Source of the DNA: an uncultured Pseudoflavonifractor sp.
GTDB taxonomy: Bacteria; Bacillota; Clostridia; Oscillospirales; Oscillospiraceae
DNA: 22,237 nucleotides
Direction: 5' to 3'
Assembly: GCA_947383685.1 (NCBI GenBank)
Contig: CANDEE010000027.1
Coordinates: 1 to 22,237 of the forward strand
A program made the translations under genes and the position numbers. Below are positions 1-6,453 of this stretch, piece by piece (within the stretch, counting starts at the first letter, position 1; each line of letters starts with the position of its first letter). Below the pieces are notes generated by a model, which searched no databases, was not told the origin of the DNA, and was given only the letters and a program-made list of their open reading frames with translations.

Positions 1-239
1 AACACCTTCAGATGGTTTCTAAATACTTGGGGATAGATAGGTTAGGCAGCCATAGTATGAGGAAGTATTTTGCAAACTCAATTTACAGCAGTAATGGGTA
101 TAATGCTGAGTTGGTAAGGTATTTATTGAACCATAGCAATGTAGCCATTACACAGCACTATTTAGGGGTCAGTCCTCAGCTTGTGGAGAAAGCTTTATTA
201 GACCATGTTTGCATTCCTGAGCTGAGGAAAGGGGCATAA
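1..239 (+). CDS. Tyrosine recombinase, C-terminal part (cut by window edge)
   Basis: The reading frame is open to the first base, so this is the 3' end of a larger gene. The visible residues form the catalytic end of a phage-integrase-type tyrosine recombinase. Counting from the ATG at 12, a His-x-x-Arg box (HSMRK, H14 and R17) is followed by LLNHSN (H41) and the nucleophile context HYLGV (Tyr50). This matches the usual order HxxR, [H/W], Tyr. It would cut and rejoin DNA at the element's attachment sites or resolve multimers. It differs in sequence from the second recombinase at 607-1779, so the two are not a simple duplication. It contains no CpG, like its neighbour, and is followed by a hairpin at 318-346 that may end its transcript. 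Confidence 0.8.
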   Translation, partial: HLQMVSKYLGIDRLGSHSMRKYFANSIYSSNGYNAELVRYLLNHSNVAITQHYLGVSPQLVEKALLDHVCIPELRKGA

Positions 240-317
240 GTGGAAGTCAAGGCTTACAAGCTGAAAAGCCAAGGGTAAAAAGGTTTTTTATTCTTTTTGT
301 AGGATGAAAAAAACATA

Positions 318-346
318 AATGGGTAGTGGTTTCACCACTACCCATT
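318..346 (+). terminator. Perfect 13-bp hairpin, probable terminator of the first recombinase
   Basis: A 13-bp perfect stem (318-330 with 334-346) is closed by the 3-base loop TTC. It lies 78 bases after the first recombinase stop and is followed by the moderately T-rich ATCTTTATTAATT. The U-run is imperfect, so a terminator is likely but not certain. Confidence 0.55.
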
Positions 347-363
347 ATCTTTATTAATTAAAG

Positions 364-390
364 GTATATAGGTGCGTAGCACCTATATAC
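364..390. repeat. Perfect 12-bp inverted repeat with 3-base loop
   Basis: 364-375 (GTATATAGGTGC) pairs perfectly with 379-390 around the loop GTA. It lies 17 bases after the previous hairpin and has no T-run after it, so it may be a protein-binding or recombination site and not a terminator. It contains the only CpG of the element (C375-G376, at the junction of stem and loop). The rest of the gene-free stretch 240-606 holds the hairpin at 318, the tandem repeat at 460 and the promoter at 543. Confidence 0.6.
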
Positions 391-459
391 ATTAATCTAT
401 ATTAGGCACTTGAAAAATAGAAATTCTCTGCACAATCTCAACCAAACCCTATTTCAGAG

Positions 460-501
460 GGTGGGAGTTCCCCCTATTTTGGTGGGAGTTCCCCCTAATT
501 T
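460..501. repeat. Two tandem copies of a 21-bp repeat upstream of the integrase
   Basis: The unit starts GGTGGGAGTTCCCCCTA and continues with a T-run; copies lie at 460-480 and 481-501 with the first 17 bases identical. The core GGGAGTTCCCCC is itself nearly palindromic (GGGA/TCCC). Directly repeated short sites beside an integrase gene are often arm-type integrase or excisionase binding sites; that role is inferred. Confidence 0.7.
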
Positions 502-542
502 TTTTGCCCAACTCCAGGACTTGAAATGTCTCCAAATTGTAC

Positions 543-571
543 TTGATATCCAACCTCTGAAGAGTTATCAT
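543..571 (+). promoter_or_regulatory. Probable integrase promoter
   Basis: TTGATA (543-548), 17-base spacer, TATCAT (566-571): each box matches five of six consensus bases. Transcription would start near 578, about 29 bases before the chosen integrase ATG. The tandem repeat lies just upstream of the -35 box, so binding there could control this promoter. Confidence 0.55.
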
Positions 572-606
572 CTCTAGACCAAAATCAAAGAAAGGTGGTA
601 TTCTCA

Positions 607-1779
607 ATGGCTGAAGGTATCAGAAAGAGAGGTAACAAGTATTCTTTCAGGGTCAATGTCAAGGACCCTCAGACTGGCCTATGGAAGAATATAGAGAGGG
701 GTGGGTTCTCCACCATGGCAGATGCAAAACAGGCAAGAGCCATACTTCAGGCTGAGTGTGAGAAGTCCCCCTCCAAGGTTCTCACTCAGGAAAAGAAGGT
801 CAGGTTAGAGGAAGTCTATTCTGAGTTTCTTTACAAATATGCTGTTCATGACAGGGAGAAATCAACCCTCAAAAAGATAGACAGCATTTGGAGGAACCAC
901 CTCATAAAGTGGGGCAAATGCTATATCTCCAAAATCACAGCAGATGAACTATCTGAGTATCTTTTCTCCCTCTCAGAAACCCATGCCCATTCTTATATTC
1001 TCAGTATCTTTAAGACCATGAAAACATTGTGGTATTTTGCTTTTGAAAAGCACTATATGAAAGAGAACATCATTATCTATGTGAAAGCACCTAAGCCAAG
1101 TTCAGATGAGGGGCAAATCAAAATCTATACCAAAGCTGAGTTAGATATGTTTGAAAAGAGATTTGAAAGTACACATTCAATTACAGCCTTCAAGATAGGC
1201 AGAGCAACAGGGGTCAGATGTGGAGAGTGCTATGGTCTACTGTGGGATGATATTGATTGGGAACACCACACTATGAGTATCAACAAACAGATGGTTTGGG
1301 AGGATAAGATGTGGACTTTGAGAAATCCCAAGACCCCCTCAGCCATCAGGGTCATAGACCTCCAAGATGATATTTACAACTATCTAAAAGCACTCAGAGA
1401 AAAACAGCTGCAACAGAGAGAAGAATTGGGTGTAGCTTATAGGGTCAACAGGATAGCTATTGATATGGGTAGGAGTAAACCAAAGGAAATTAGGGATGAC
1501 CTTGAACTAATCAATATAAAATCCAATGGTGAACTCTTGACCCCTGATAGTGAGAAATTCCTTGGGAGGATAAGCAGAAAAGAATTGGGTGTACCCTTCA
1601 AGTTTCACAATCTCAGACACACCCATGCCAGTTGGTTAGCAGAGCATGGAGTTCCTGCCATAGTCACCAAAAAGAGATTAGGCCACTCCAAGGAAGAAAC
1701 CACCCTCAGATACTACACCCACATTACACAAGGTATGAGGGATGACCTCTTAGAGAAGTTGAACTCTGCACCTTGCTAA
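607..1779 (+). CDS. Site-specific tyrosine recombinase / integrase (complete)
   Basis: A 390-residue integrase of the phage/Tn916 type. The N-terminal 60 residues (GIRKRGNKYSFRVNVKDP) resemble the arm-binding domain of ICE integrases, followed by a SAM-like core-binding domain (about 65-160) and the catalytic domain. Catalytic residues visible are Arg204 (ATGVRCGE), His334-x-x-Arg337 (HNLRH), His360 (RLGHS) and Tyr370 (YYTH). It would integrate and excise the element. The ATG at 607 is chosen over the in-frame GTG at 595 because AAAGGTGG at 591-598 sits eight bases before it and overlaps the GTG. The whole gene has no CpG, so all arginines are AGA/AGG. A fully intact set of catalytic residues suggests the enzyme is active. 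Confidence 0.93.
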   Translation: MAEGIRKRGNKYSFRVNVKDPQTGLWKNIERGGFSTMADAKQARAILQAECEKSPSKVLTQEKKVRLEEVYSEFLYKYAVHDREKSTLKKIDSIWRNHLIKWGKCYISKITADELSEYLFSLSETHAHSYILSIFKTMKTLWYFAFEKHYMKENIIIYVKAPKPSSDEGQIKIYTKAELDMFEKRFESTHSITAFKIGRATGVRCGECYGLLWDDIDWEHHTMSINKQMVWEDKMWTLRNPKTPSAIRVIDLQDDIYNYLKALREKQLQQREELGVAYRVNRIAIDMGRSKPKEIRDDLELINIKSNGELLTPDSEKFLGRISRKELGVPFKFHNLRHTHASWLAEHGVPAIVTKKRLGHSKEETTLRYYTHITQGMRDDLLEKLNSAPC

Positions 1780-1868
1780 TCTCTCCATACCACACATATC
1801 TTCAACCTCTTTCAATACCTACAAATCCTTCAATTCCCACAATTTTTACATATCTTACAATACCATAA

Positions 1869-1901
1869 GGAGGGGGTGGTTCTCACAGAACCACCCCCTC
1901 C
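1869..1901. terminator. Perfect 15-bp hairpin after the integrase gene
   Basis: 1869-1883 (GGAGGGGGTGGTTCT) pairs perfectly with 1887-1901 around the loop CAC. It lies 90 bases after the integrase stop. No T-run follows on either strand, so this is either a strong but atypical terminator or a structural site at the element's end. The stretch 1780-2156 has no convincing gene. It holds this hairpin, the fall-off of CpG avoidance near 2046, a doubtful 34-codon frame (1975-2079) and the terminator at 2111-2144. Confidence 0.5.
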
Positions 1902-2110
1902 CACTATTACCCTATCCCCTCAAGGGAAAACAGAAGGGCAGATTTGAGGATGAGTCATTTTTTCACCTGAAACAATGTCACTTTTTGAGAACTTCAAAAA
2001 GAAGAAGGATGTTTTTTCTCCATTTGATGGGGGTATAGTGTTGAAGCGAGTCACGGAAAGGCTTTTGAGGGTCTGCTGAAGCGGTACTTTGGTTAATCAA
2101 AGAAACTAAG

Positions 2111-2144
2111 AAAGGGCGAGGCTTTTTGCCTCGCCCTTTTTCTT
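2111..2144. terminator. Rho-independent terminator of the rhomboid-like gene
   Basis: A 12-bp stem AAAGGGCGAGGC / GCCTCGCCCTTT (2111-2122 with 2128-2139) has a T5 loop and is followed by T-rich sequence on the plus strand. On the minus strand the stem is followed by a pyrimidine tract (CTTAGTTTCTTT), so it can end transcription from both sides. It lies 13 bases after the stop of the minus-strand gene at 2157 and separates the integrated element from the host genes. Confidence 0.8.
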
Positions 2145-2156
2145 TATCATACTGAC

Positions 2157-3020
2157 TTATTGGATGTGTTCGTGGTTGTTGATATGCTCCATACAATAAC
2201 AGTAGTAGCCATTGCACTTGGAACAGTAGCGGAATTCCAGGTCAGGGTACTCGGTGTCTGTTTTGCCACAAACAGCACATTTGTGGATGTAACCTTTCTG
2301 CTGATAAGCGGTTTTGGCAGCTTTCTTAAAATTCACCGTTTGCTGGGAGTGCTGATGCTGGAAGCGGCGTTTGCGGTAGCCTAAAGCCTCTATGAAGTCG
2401 GACCAGAAAAAGAGAAGAAAATTGAAGATGGCAACCAGGGGGAGAAGGGCCCCCACAATATTGCTAGCCAGAAGATTGACAATCACATCCCAGGCAAAGA
2501 GAGCCGCATCGACCCAAGCTAGCCACTTGACCTTAACAGGGAGAATATAGAATAGCAATACCTGCATATCTGGAAAGAGAACGGCGAAGGCAAAAAACAT
2601 GGAGAGATTCACATAGTGCATGGAGGCATAGCCCGCAACAAGGCCATAGATGATATTTAGGAATATGCCGCCCAAATAAAAGACGGTAAAACGGGTCATG
2701 CCCCACTCCCGCTCCAACATTCTGCCGATCCAATAATAAAAGTAGGCTGAAAGGACCACAAAAAAGATGCCGGACCCCTTAAAGAAAAGAAAGTCGCCGT
2801 TCTGGGGCAGGAATACGAAGGTGATAAGCCGCCATATTTGACCGTGCAGGACAGCGGACCGGGAGAAGGTAAGAAAGGAGGAAATACTGCCGCCCAAGCT
2901 GAATGTGTCCAGTAGGTAGATGGCCACATTACCGATGGCAACATATAGCATCAGGTTGGGAAGCCCAAAGTCGGGATGATTCCTGCAGAACCCGTCGAGC
3001 CATTTTTCAATCGCACGCAC
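2157..3020 (-). CDS. Rhomboid-like membrane protein with C-terminal zinc ribbon, probably not a protease
   Basis: A 287-residue protein with about six membrane segments (roughly 25-210) and a soluble tail. The loop GQIWRLITFVFLP (60-72) is typical of the rhomboid family. The TM4 region reads VNLSMFFAFA, where active rhomboids have GxSG: Ser140 is kept but both flanking glycines are replaced. The last membrane segment (NIVGALLPLVA) has no histidine for the Ser-His dyad, so a pseudoprotease role is likely. The tail has Cys248, Cys251, Cys266, Cys269, Cys274 and Cys276 plus histidines, consistent with a zinc-binding module. The start is the GTG at 3020, eight bases from AAGGAGGT. It is a single-gene unit, divergent from metK. 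The partner or substrate is unknown. Confidence 0.8.
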   Translation of the reverse strand: MRAIEKWLDGFCRNHPDFGLPNLMLYVAIGNVAIYLLDTFSLGGSISSFLTFSRSAVLHGQIWRLITFVFLPQNGDFLFFKGSGIFFVVLSAYFYYWIGRMLEREWGMTRFTVFYLGGIFLNIIYGLVAGYASMHYVNLSMFFAFAVLFPDMQVLLFYILPVKVKWLAWVDAALFAWDVIVNLLASNIVGALLPLVAIFNFLLFFWSDFIEALGYRKRRFQHQHSQQTVNFKKAAKTAYQQKGYIHKCAVCGKTDTEYPDLEFRYCSKCNGYYCYCMEHINNHEHIQ

Positions 3021-3033
3021 CGCAAAGACCTCC

Positions 3034-3051
3034 TTGAAAAGTACTTTTCAA
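3034..3051. promoter_or_regulatory. 18-bp perfect palindrome between promoter and ribosome binding site
   Basis: TTGAAAAGTACTTTTCAA is its own reverse complement. On the minus strand it begins two bases after the -10 box (3053-3058) and runs into the AAGGAGGT of the rhomboid-like gene. This is where a dimeric repressor would bind, or in RNA it could form a hairpin beside the ribosome binding site. Both roles are inferred. Confidence 0.5.
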
Positions 3052-3052
3052 A

Positions 3053-3081
3053 ATTGTACCCGTTTTTGAAGAAAAAGTAAA
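3053..3081 (-). promoter_or_regulatory. Probable promoter of the rhomboid-like gene
   Basis: Read on the minus strand: TTTACT (3081-3076), 17-base spacer, TACAAT (3058-3053). Four and five of six positions match consensus. Transcription would start near 3046, inside the palindrome at 3034-3051. Confidence 0.5.
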
Positions 3082-3112
3082 GCAGGAAAAGCATGAACTT
3101 TTCTTTTGCTGC

Positions 3113-3141
3113 TTGACAAGAAAAATCGACACGGGTATAAT
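3113..3141 (+). promoter_or_regulatory. Consensus sigma-A promoter of metK
   Basis: TTGACA (3113-3118), 17 bases, TATAAT (3136-3141): a perfect match in both boxes. Transcription would start near 3148, just ahead of the SAM riboswitch. A full-strength promoter fits a gene controlled mainly by premature termination. Confidence 0.9.
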
Positions 3142-3162
3142 AACACTACAATTAAACAGCGC

Positions 3163-3252
3163 CTTATCAAGAGTGGTGGAGGGAACGGCCCGATGAAGCC
3201 CGGCAACCTGCGTTTGCAAGGTGCCAAGTCCGTCGAGGAATCGAAAGATGAG
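3163..3252 (+). ncRNA. SAM-I (S-box) riboswitch
   Basis: The sequence carries the hallmarks of the SAM-I aptamer in order: CTTATCAAGAG (3163), GGTGGAGGGA, GGCCCGATGAAGCCCGGCAACC (kink-turn and core; 3188-3209), GGTGCCAAGTCC and the closing GAAAGATGAG (3243-3252). It senses S-adenosylmethionine. High SAM stabilises the aptamer and lets the terminator at 3267-3300 form, lowering metK, which makes SAM. It lies directly between the consensus promoter and metK. Confidence 0.95.
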
Positions 3253-3266
3253 GATGGGTTATTCCT

Positions 3267-3300
3267 GTGCTCTGTCGATTTCGACAGGGCGCTTTTGTTT
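3267..3300 (+). terminator. Riboswitch expression-platform terminator
   Basis: 3267-3277 pairs with 3282-3292 (CTGTCG/CGACAG at the tip, with two G-U pairs below) around ATTT, followed by TTTTGTTT. It lies 14 bases after the SAM aptamer and 29 bases before metK, the layout of an OFF-switch by transcription termination. The alternative antiterminator pairing was not worked out. Confidence 0.85.
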
Positions 3301-3328
3301 GTAAAAGCAAAGGAAAGGATGAAAGAAT

Positions 3329-4510
3329 ATGGCAAAGCGGCTTTTTACCTCGGAATCTGTGACAGAGGGCCATCCAGACAAGGTTTGCGATCAAATCTCT
3401 GACGCGGTGTTAGACGATATTCTGGCCCACGATCCGACGGCCCATGTGGCCTGTGAGACATTTACCACCACAGGTATGGTGACGGTGATGGGGGAAATCA
3501 CGACCTCCCACTATACCGACATTCCCGCCATCGTCCGCCGGACAGTGGAGCGTATAGGCTACACTGACCCTAATTATGGGTTTGACTACCGCTCCTGTGC
3601 AGTAATGACCGCCATTGACGAACAGTCTCCTGATATTGCTTTGGGTGTGAACCAGTCCTTTGAACACCAGAACGGAGACACCGATGCCGCCGACCTTATC
3701 GGCGCCGGAGACCAGGGTATGATGTTCGGTTATGCGTGTGATGAAACCCTGGAATTGATGCCAGCACCCATCTCCATGGCCCACCAGCTCTCCAGGCGGC
3801 TGGCGGAGGTCCGCAAGAGCGGAGAGCTCTCTTGGCTGCGGCCTGATGGTAAGAGTCAGGTGACGGTGGAGTATGATGGGCAGGATAAGGTCCTGCGCTG
3901 TCCCGCCATTGTGGTGTCAACCCAGCATGATCCGGATATTTCTCTGCAAAACTTACGGGAAGCGGTGGTTGAAACCATTATCAAGCCAGTGGTTCCTGCC
4001 CGGTACATAGATAAGGATACAAAGCTCTATGTGAATCCCACTGGGCGTTTTGTGATAGGCGGTCCTGTGGGGGATACCGGGCTTACGGGACGGAAAATCA
4101 TCGTGGATACCTATGGCGGGAGCGCGGCCCACGGCGGCGGATGCTTCTCCGGCAAGGATCCCACCAAGGTGGACCGTTCAGCTGCTTATATGGCCCGGTA
4201 TGTTGCTAAAAACATTGTGGCGGCTGGACTGGCCCGGAAGTGCCAAATTGAAGTGGCTTACGCCATCGGCGTGGCTCATCCCGTTTCCGTTTTGGTTGAC
4301 ACCTACGGCACTGGAACAGTGGAGGAGGAGAAGCTGGCGGCGGCGGTAAACCGGGTCTTTGACCTTCGGCCTGCTAAGATTATCGAGGTTTTGGATCTGC
4401 GACGGCCCATTTATGAGAAAACAGCAGCCTATGGTCACTTTGGACGCACGGATATTGACCTTCCCTGGGAGCGCACGGACAAGGTGGAGGCGCTGAAGGC
4501 GGCCCTGTAA
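3329..4510 (+). CDS. metK: S-adenosylmethionine synthetase
   Basis: A 393-residue cytosolic enzyme that makes SAM from methionine and ATP. Signature segments are SESVTEGHPDKVCDQISDA near the N-terminus (ATP/methionine site), GAGDQGMMFGYA (125-136), and GGGCFSGKDPTKVDRSAAY around 269-287. The usual family motif is GGGAFSGKD, so Cys272 replaces the common alanine. Length is normal for the family. The ATG at 3329 follows AAAGGAAAGG by ten bases. The gene is alone in its unit, controlled by the SAM-I riboswitch and ended by the terminator at 4514-4559. Confidence 0.97.
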   Translation: MAKRLFTSESVTEGHPDKVCDQISDAVLDDILAHDPTAHVACETFTTTGMVTVMGEITTSHYTDIPAIVRRTVERIGYTDPNYGFDYRSCAVMTAIDEQSPDIALGVNQSFEHQNGDTDAADLIGAGDQGMMFGYACDETLELMPAPISMAHQLSRRLAEVRKSGELSWLRPDGKSQVTVEYDGQDKVLRCPAIVVSTQHDPDISLQNLREAVVETIIKPVVPARYIDKDTKLYVNPTGRFVIGGPVGDTGLTGRKIIVDTYGGSAAHGGGCFSGKDPTKVDRSAAYMARYVAKNIVAAGLARKCQIEVAYAIGVAHPVSVLVDTYGTGTVEEEKLAAAVNRVFDLRPAKIIEVLDLRRPIYEKTAAYGHFGRTDIDLPWERTDKVEALKAAL

Positions 4511-4513
4511 GAG

Positions 4514-4559
4514 AAAGGGAGCGGAACTCACCAAAGATGGGGAGAGTTCCGCTCCTTTT
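4514..4559 (+). terminator. metK terminator
   Basis: A 12-bp stem GGAGCGGAACTC / GAGTTCCGCTCC (4518-4529 with 4544-4555) is extended by A-T pairs to AAA/TTT and has a 14-base loop. It begins four bases after the metK stop and ends in TTTT. Confidence 0.85.
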
Positions 4560-4581
4560 GCCATATGCAAGGATTCCTTGC

Positions 4582-4610
4582 GTGACAAAACGGGTGAGAG
4601 CTGATACTAT
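4582..4610 (+). promoter_or_regulatory. Possible promoter of the XRE regulator
   Basis: GTGACA (4582-4587), 17 bases, TACTAT (4605-4610). Transcription from here would start near 4617, directly at the ribosome binding site (4618-4625), giving a very short leader. That makes it plausible but not firm. Confidence 0.4.
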
Positions 4611-4632
4611 GGCGGGGAAGGAGGTGGCTATT

Positions 4633-5271
4633 ATGAGCGATATTGCAAAGAATATCAAAAAACTGCGGCAGAAAAAGAAACTGACTCAGGAGGAGCTGGC
4701 GGAAAAGCTGTATGTGACCCGGCAGGCGGTAAGCAACTGGGAGACAGGGAAGAATCAACCGGATATTGAAACACTAAAAAGCATGGCGGAAGTTTTGGGG
4801 ACGGACATAAACGAGTTGCTTTATGGGCCTGCACCGGATGAAAACCAACGGCAAAAAATAGTGATAGCAACTATTCTTTGCGTTTTGACGGTGGTGGCTT
4901 GGCTTTTCTATTTTCCACTGCTGGAATGGGCAAAAATAAGGAAAGGGGCCTATTTTGAGGTAATATGGAGCTTTCTGTGCGGCCTAGGATTGAAGCCGCT
5001 GGCTTTTTTGCTCACAGGGGCGGCAATTTCAGCGGTTCTCGCTGTGTGGACGAATATCCCGCCCATAAAAGAAAACCTTCGGCGGGGATTTTTATTTTTG
5101 GGATTTGTCATCTGCCTGGTTCATATCTGGCTGACCTTGGGGATGTTTGGAGTTCTACCCTTAGGGAAAGTATTTGTAAGGTTTTTTGATCGGGTTTGGA
5201 GTAAAAACCAATGGGTGTTTCTATTTTCGGGGTTGTTTCTATTTTACGGTTGGCCCCGAAAAGCAGGTTGA
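4633..5271 (+). CDS. XRE-family transcriptional regulator with C-terminal membrane domain
   Basis: 212 residues. Residues 1-65 form a helix-turn-helix of the XRE/Cro type (LRQKKKLTQEELAEKLYVTR, QAVSNWETGKNQPDIETL). After a short linker come four hydrophobic segments (near 77-100, 115-140, 152-175 and 190-207), so the DNA-binding domain is tethered to the membrane. This layout is common in Firmicutes and suggests a membrane or envelope signal; the target is unknown. The ATG at 4633 is chosen because AAGGAGGT sits seven bases upstream, although the frame is open further upstream through the metK terminator. The stop codon lies inside the -35 box of the next unit. Confidence 0.85.
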   Translation: MSDIAKNIKKLRQKKKLTQEELAEKLYVTRQAVSNWETGKNQPDIETLKSMAEVLGTDINELLYGPAPDENQRQKIVIATILCVLTVVAWLFYFPLLEWAKIRKGAYFEVIWSFLCGLGLKPLAFLLTGAAISAVLAVWTNIPPIKENLRRGFLFLGFVICLVHIWLTLGMFGVLPLGKVFVRFFDRVWSKNQWVFLFSGLFLFYGWPRKAG

Positions 5272-5296
5272 TTTTTCCGCAGCTTTCCTGTAGAAT
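5268..5296 (+). promoter_or_regulatory. Promoter of the glycosyltransferase / polymerase pair
   Basis: TTGATT (5268-5273), 17 bases, TAGAAT (5291-5296). The TGA stop of the XRE gene (5269-5271) is part of the -35 box. Transcription would start near 5303, 26 bases before the glycosyltransferase ATG. Confidence 0.6.
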
Positions 5297-5328
5297 AGAG
5301 AAAGAAAATCGGAAGGGAGCGGTGGACG

Positions 5329-6435
5329 ATGAAAGTGCTGTATCTGCTCAACTATGCCGGAAAGGCAGGCACAGAGCGGTATGTGGAGACTTTGGTAAAG
5401 TACCTCTCCGCCGATGGACGGGTGGAGCCCTATTTCGCCTATAACGAAGGCGGGCTTCTGGTGGAGCGGTTGGAGACTATGGGAGTCCCCACCCGGCAGC
5501 TCACCATGTCCAGCCGTTTTGACCGCAAGGCAGCTAAGGCCTTAGCAAAGCTCTGCGAGGAGTGGGACATTGACCTCATTCATTGCCATTATTTGCGGGA
5601 GAACTACATTGCCATGCTGGCAAAAAGTTATAATAAGAAAATCAAAGTGGTTTATACCAATCATTTTGTCATTCCTAATGACGCCGTGACCCGGCTCAGC
5701 AACCGGATGCTGGATAAAAAGCAGGATCAGATGATCGCTGTGTGTAACCGGGGGAAAGAGCAGCTTATTGCCAACGGTTGGAAGGGCGACCACATTCAAG
5801 TAATTTTTAACGCCGTGGACCCGGAGGTTTGGGCGGGGGACCGGAGCGAATCTACGATGCGCGCAGAGCTGGGTATCCCGGAGGACCGCTTTGTCATGTT
5901 CTGCGGATCGCGGTTTGCGGATGACAAGGGTCATAAGTATCTCATTGACTCCGTCAAACGGCTTACGGAGCTGTGCGCCGTGCCCTTTACTCTGGTGCTG
6001 GGAGGGGACGGCCCTTTGCTGGAAGCCACTAAGACGCAGGTAAAGGAATTTGGGTTAACAGAGGAGCAAGTGAGATTTCTCGGATTCCGCAAGGATATTA
6101 AGAACCTCTATAAAGGCTCAGACCTTTACATTAATTCCTCCCAACATGAGGCGCTTAGCTATGCTATCATTGAGGCCATGGCAGCGGGATTGCCTGTGAT
6201 CGCCACCGATATGGGGGGCAATTCCGACATTGTTAACGATGAGGCGGGGTGTGGGCTGTTGGTGGAGTATGATAACCCAGATTCCATGGCAGGAGCTATG
6301 AAGGTGATGCTGGAGGAGCCGGATTTTCTGGCTCAGTGCCGGGAGGGTGCCCGGAAGACCATTTTAGAGAAGTTTGAAATCCATCACTTTGCCGATGTGA
6401 CCTATGGAGTCTATGAAAAAGCCCTGAAGGGCTGA
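5329..6435 (+). CDS. Glycosyltransferase family 4 (GT-B fold)
   Basis: A 368-residue cytosolic or membrane-associated glycosyltransferase that moves a sugar from a nucleotide donor to a glycan or lipid acceptor. The N-terminal half starts MKVLYLLNYAGKAGTERYVE, with the glycine-rich acceptor loop of GT4 enzymes. The C-terminal half has the donor-binding region VLGGDGP, FLGFRKDIKNLY and the E-x7-E motif Glu274/Glu282 (EALSYAIIEAMAAG), followed by PVIATDMGG. Length is normal. The ATG at 5329 follows GGAAGGGAG by about ten bases. Eighteen bases downstream starts a Wzy/WaaL-type membrane protein, so the pair probably builds a surface polysaccharide or glycolipid. Donor and acceptor cannot be named. 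Confidence 0.92.
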   Translation: MKVLYLLNYAGKAGTERYVETLVKYLSADGRVEPYFAYNEGGLLVERLETMGVPTRQLTMSSRFDRKAAKALAKLCEEWDIDLIHCHYLRENYIAMLAKSYNKKIKVVYTNHFVIPNDAVTRLSNRMLDKKQDQMIAVCNRGKEQLIANGWKGDHIQVIFNAVDPEVWAGDRSESTMRAELGIPEDRFVMFCGSRFADDKGHKYLIDSVKRLTELCAVPFTLVLGGDGPLLEATKTQVKEFGLTEEQVRFLGFRKDIKNLYKGSDLYINSSQHEALSYAIIEAMAAGLPVIATDMGGNSDIVNDEAGCGLLVEYDNPDSMAGAMKVMLEEPDFLAQCREGARKTILEKFEIHHFADVTYGVYEKALKG

Positions 6436-6453
6436 ATTTGGAGCGTATCGACT

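Larger units (their letters stand above)
1..2046. mobile_element. End of an integrated element, almost free of CpG
   Basis: This stretch carries two tyrosine recombinase genes, several intergenic hairpins and a tandem repeat. It is clearly more AT-rich than the DNA to its right. Reading every base, I find a single CpG (375-376). CpG reappears at 2047, 2054, 2082, 2117 and 2132 and is then common. All arginine codons in the two recombinases are AGA or AGG, and no GCG, CCG, ACG or TCG codon occurs; CpG is also absent across codon junctions, so this is a dinucleotide effect and not only codon choice. The left end lies outside the window. The right junction is placed near 2046 only from composition; no attachment-site duplication can be checked with one end visible. 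Confidence 0.75.

Noticed and set aside
460..501. Tandem repeat as the start of a CRISPR array
   Set aside because: The two copies touch with no spacers, and no cas genes are present.
2041..2110. tRNA or tRNA remnant as the integration target
   Set aside because: No cloverleaf, T-loop GTTCRA box or CCA end could be found near the junction.
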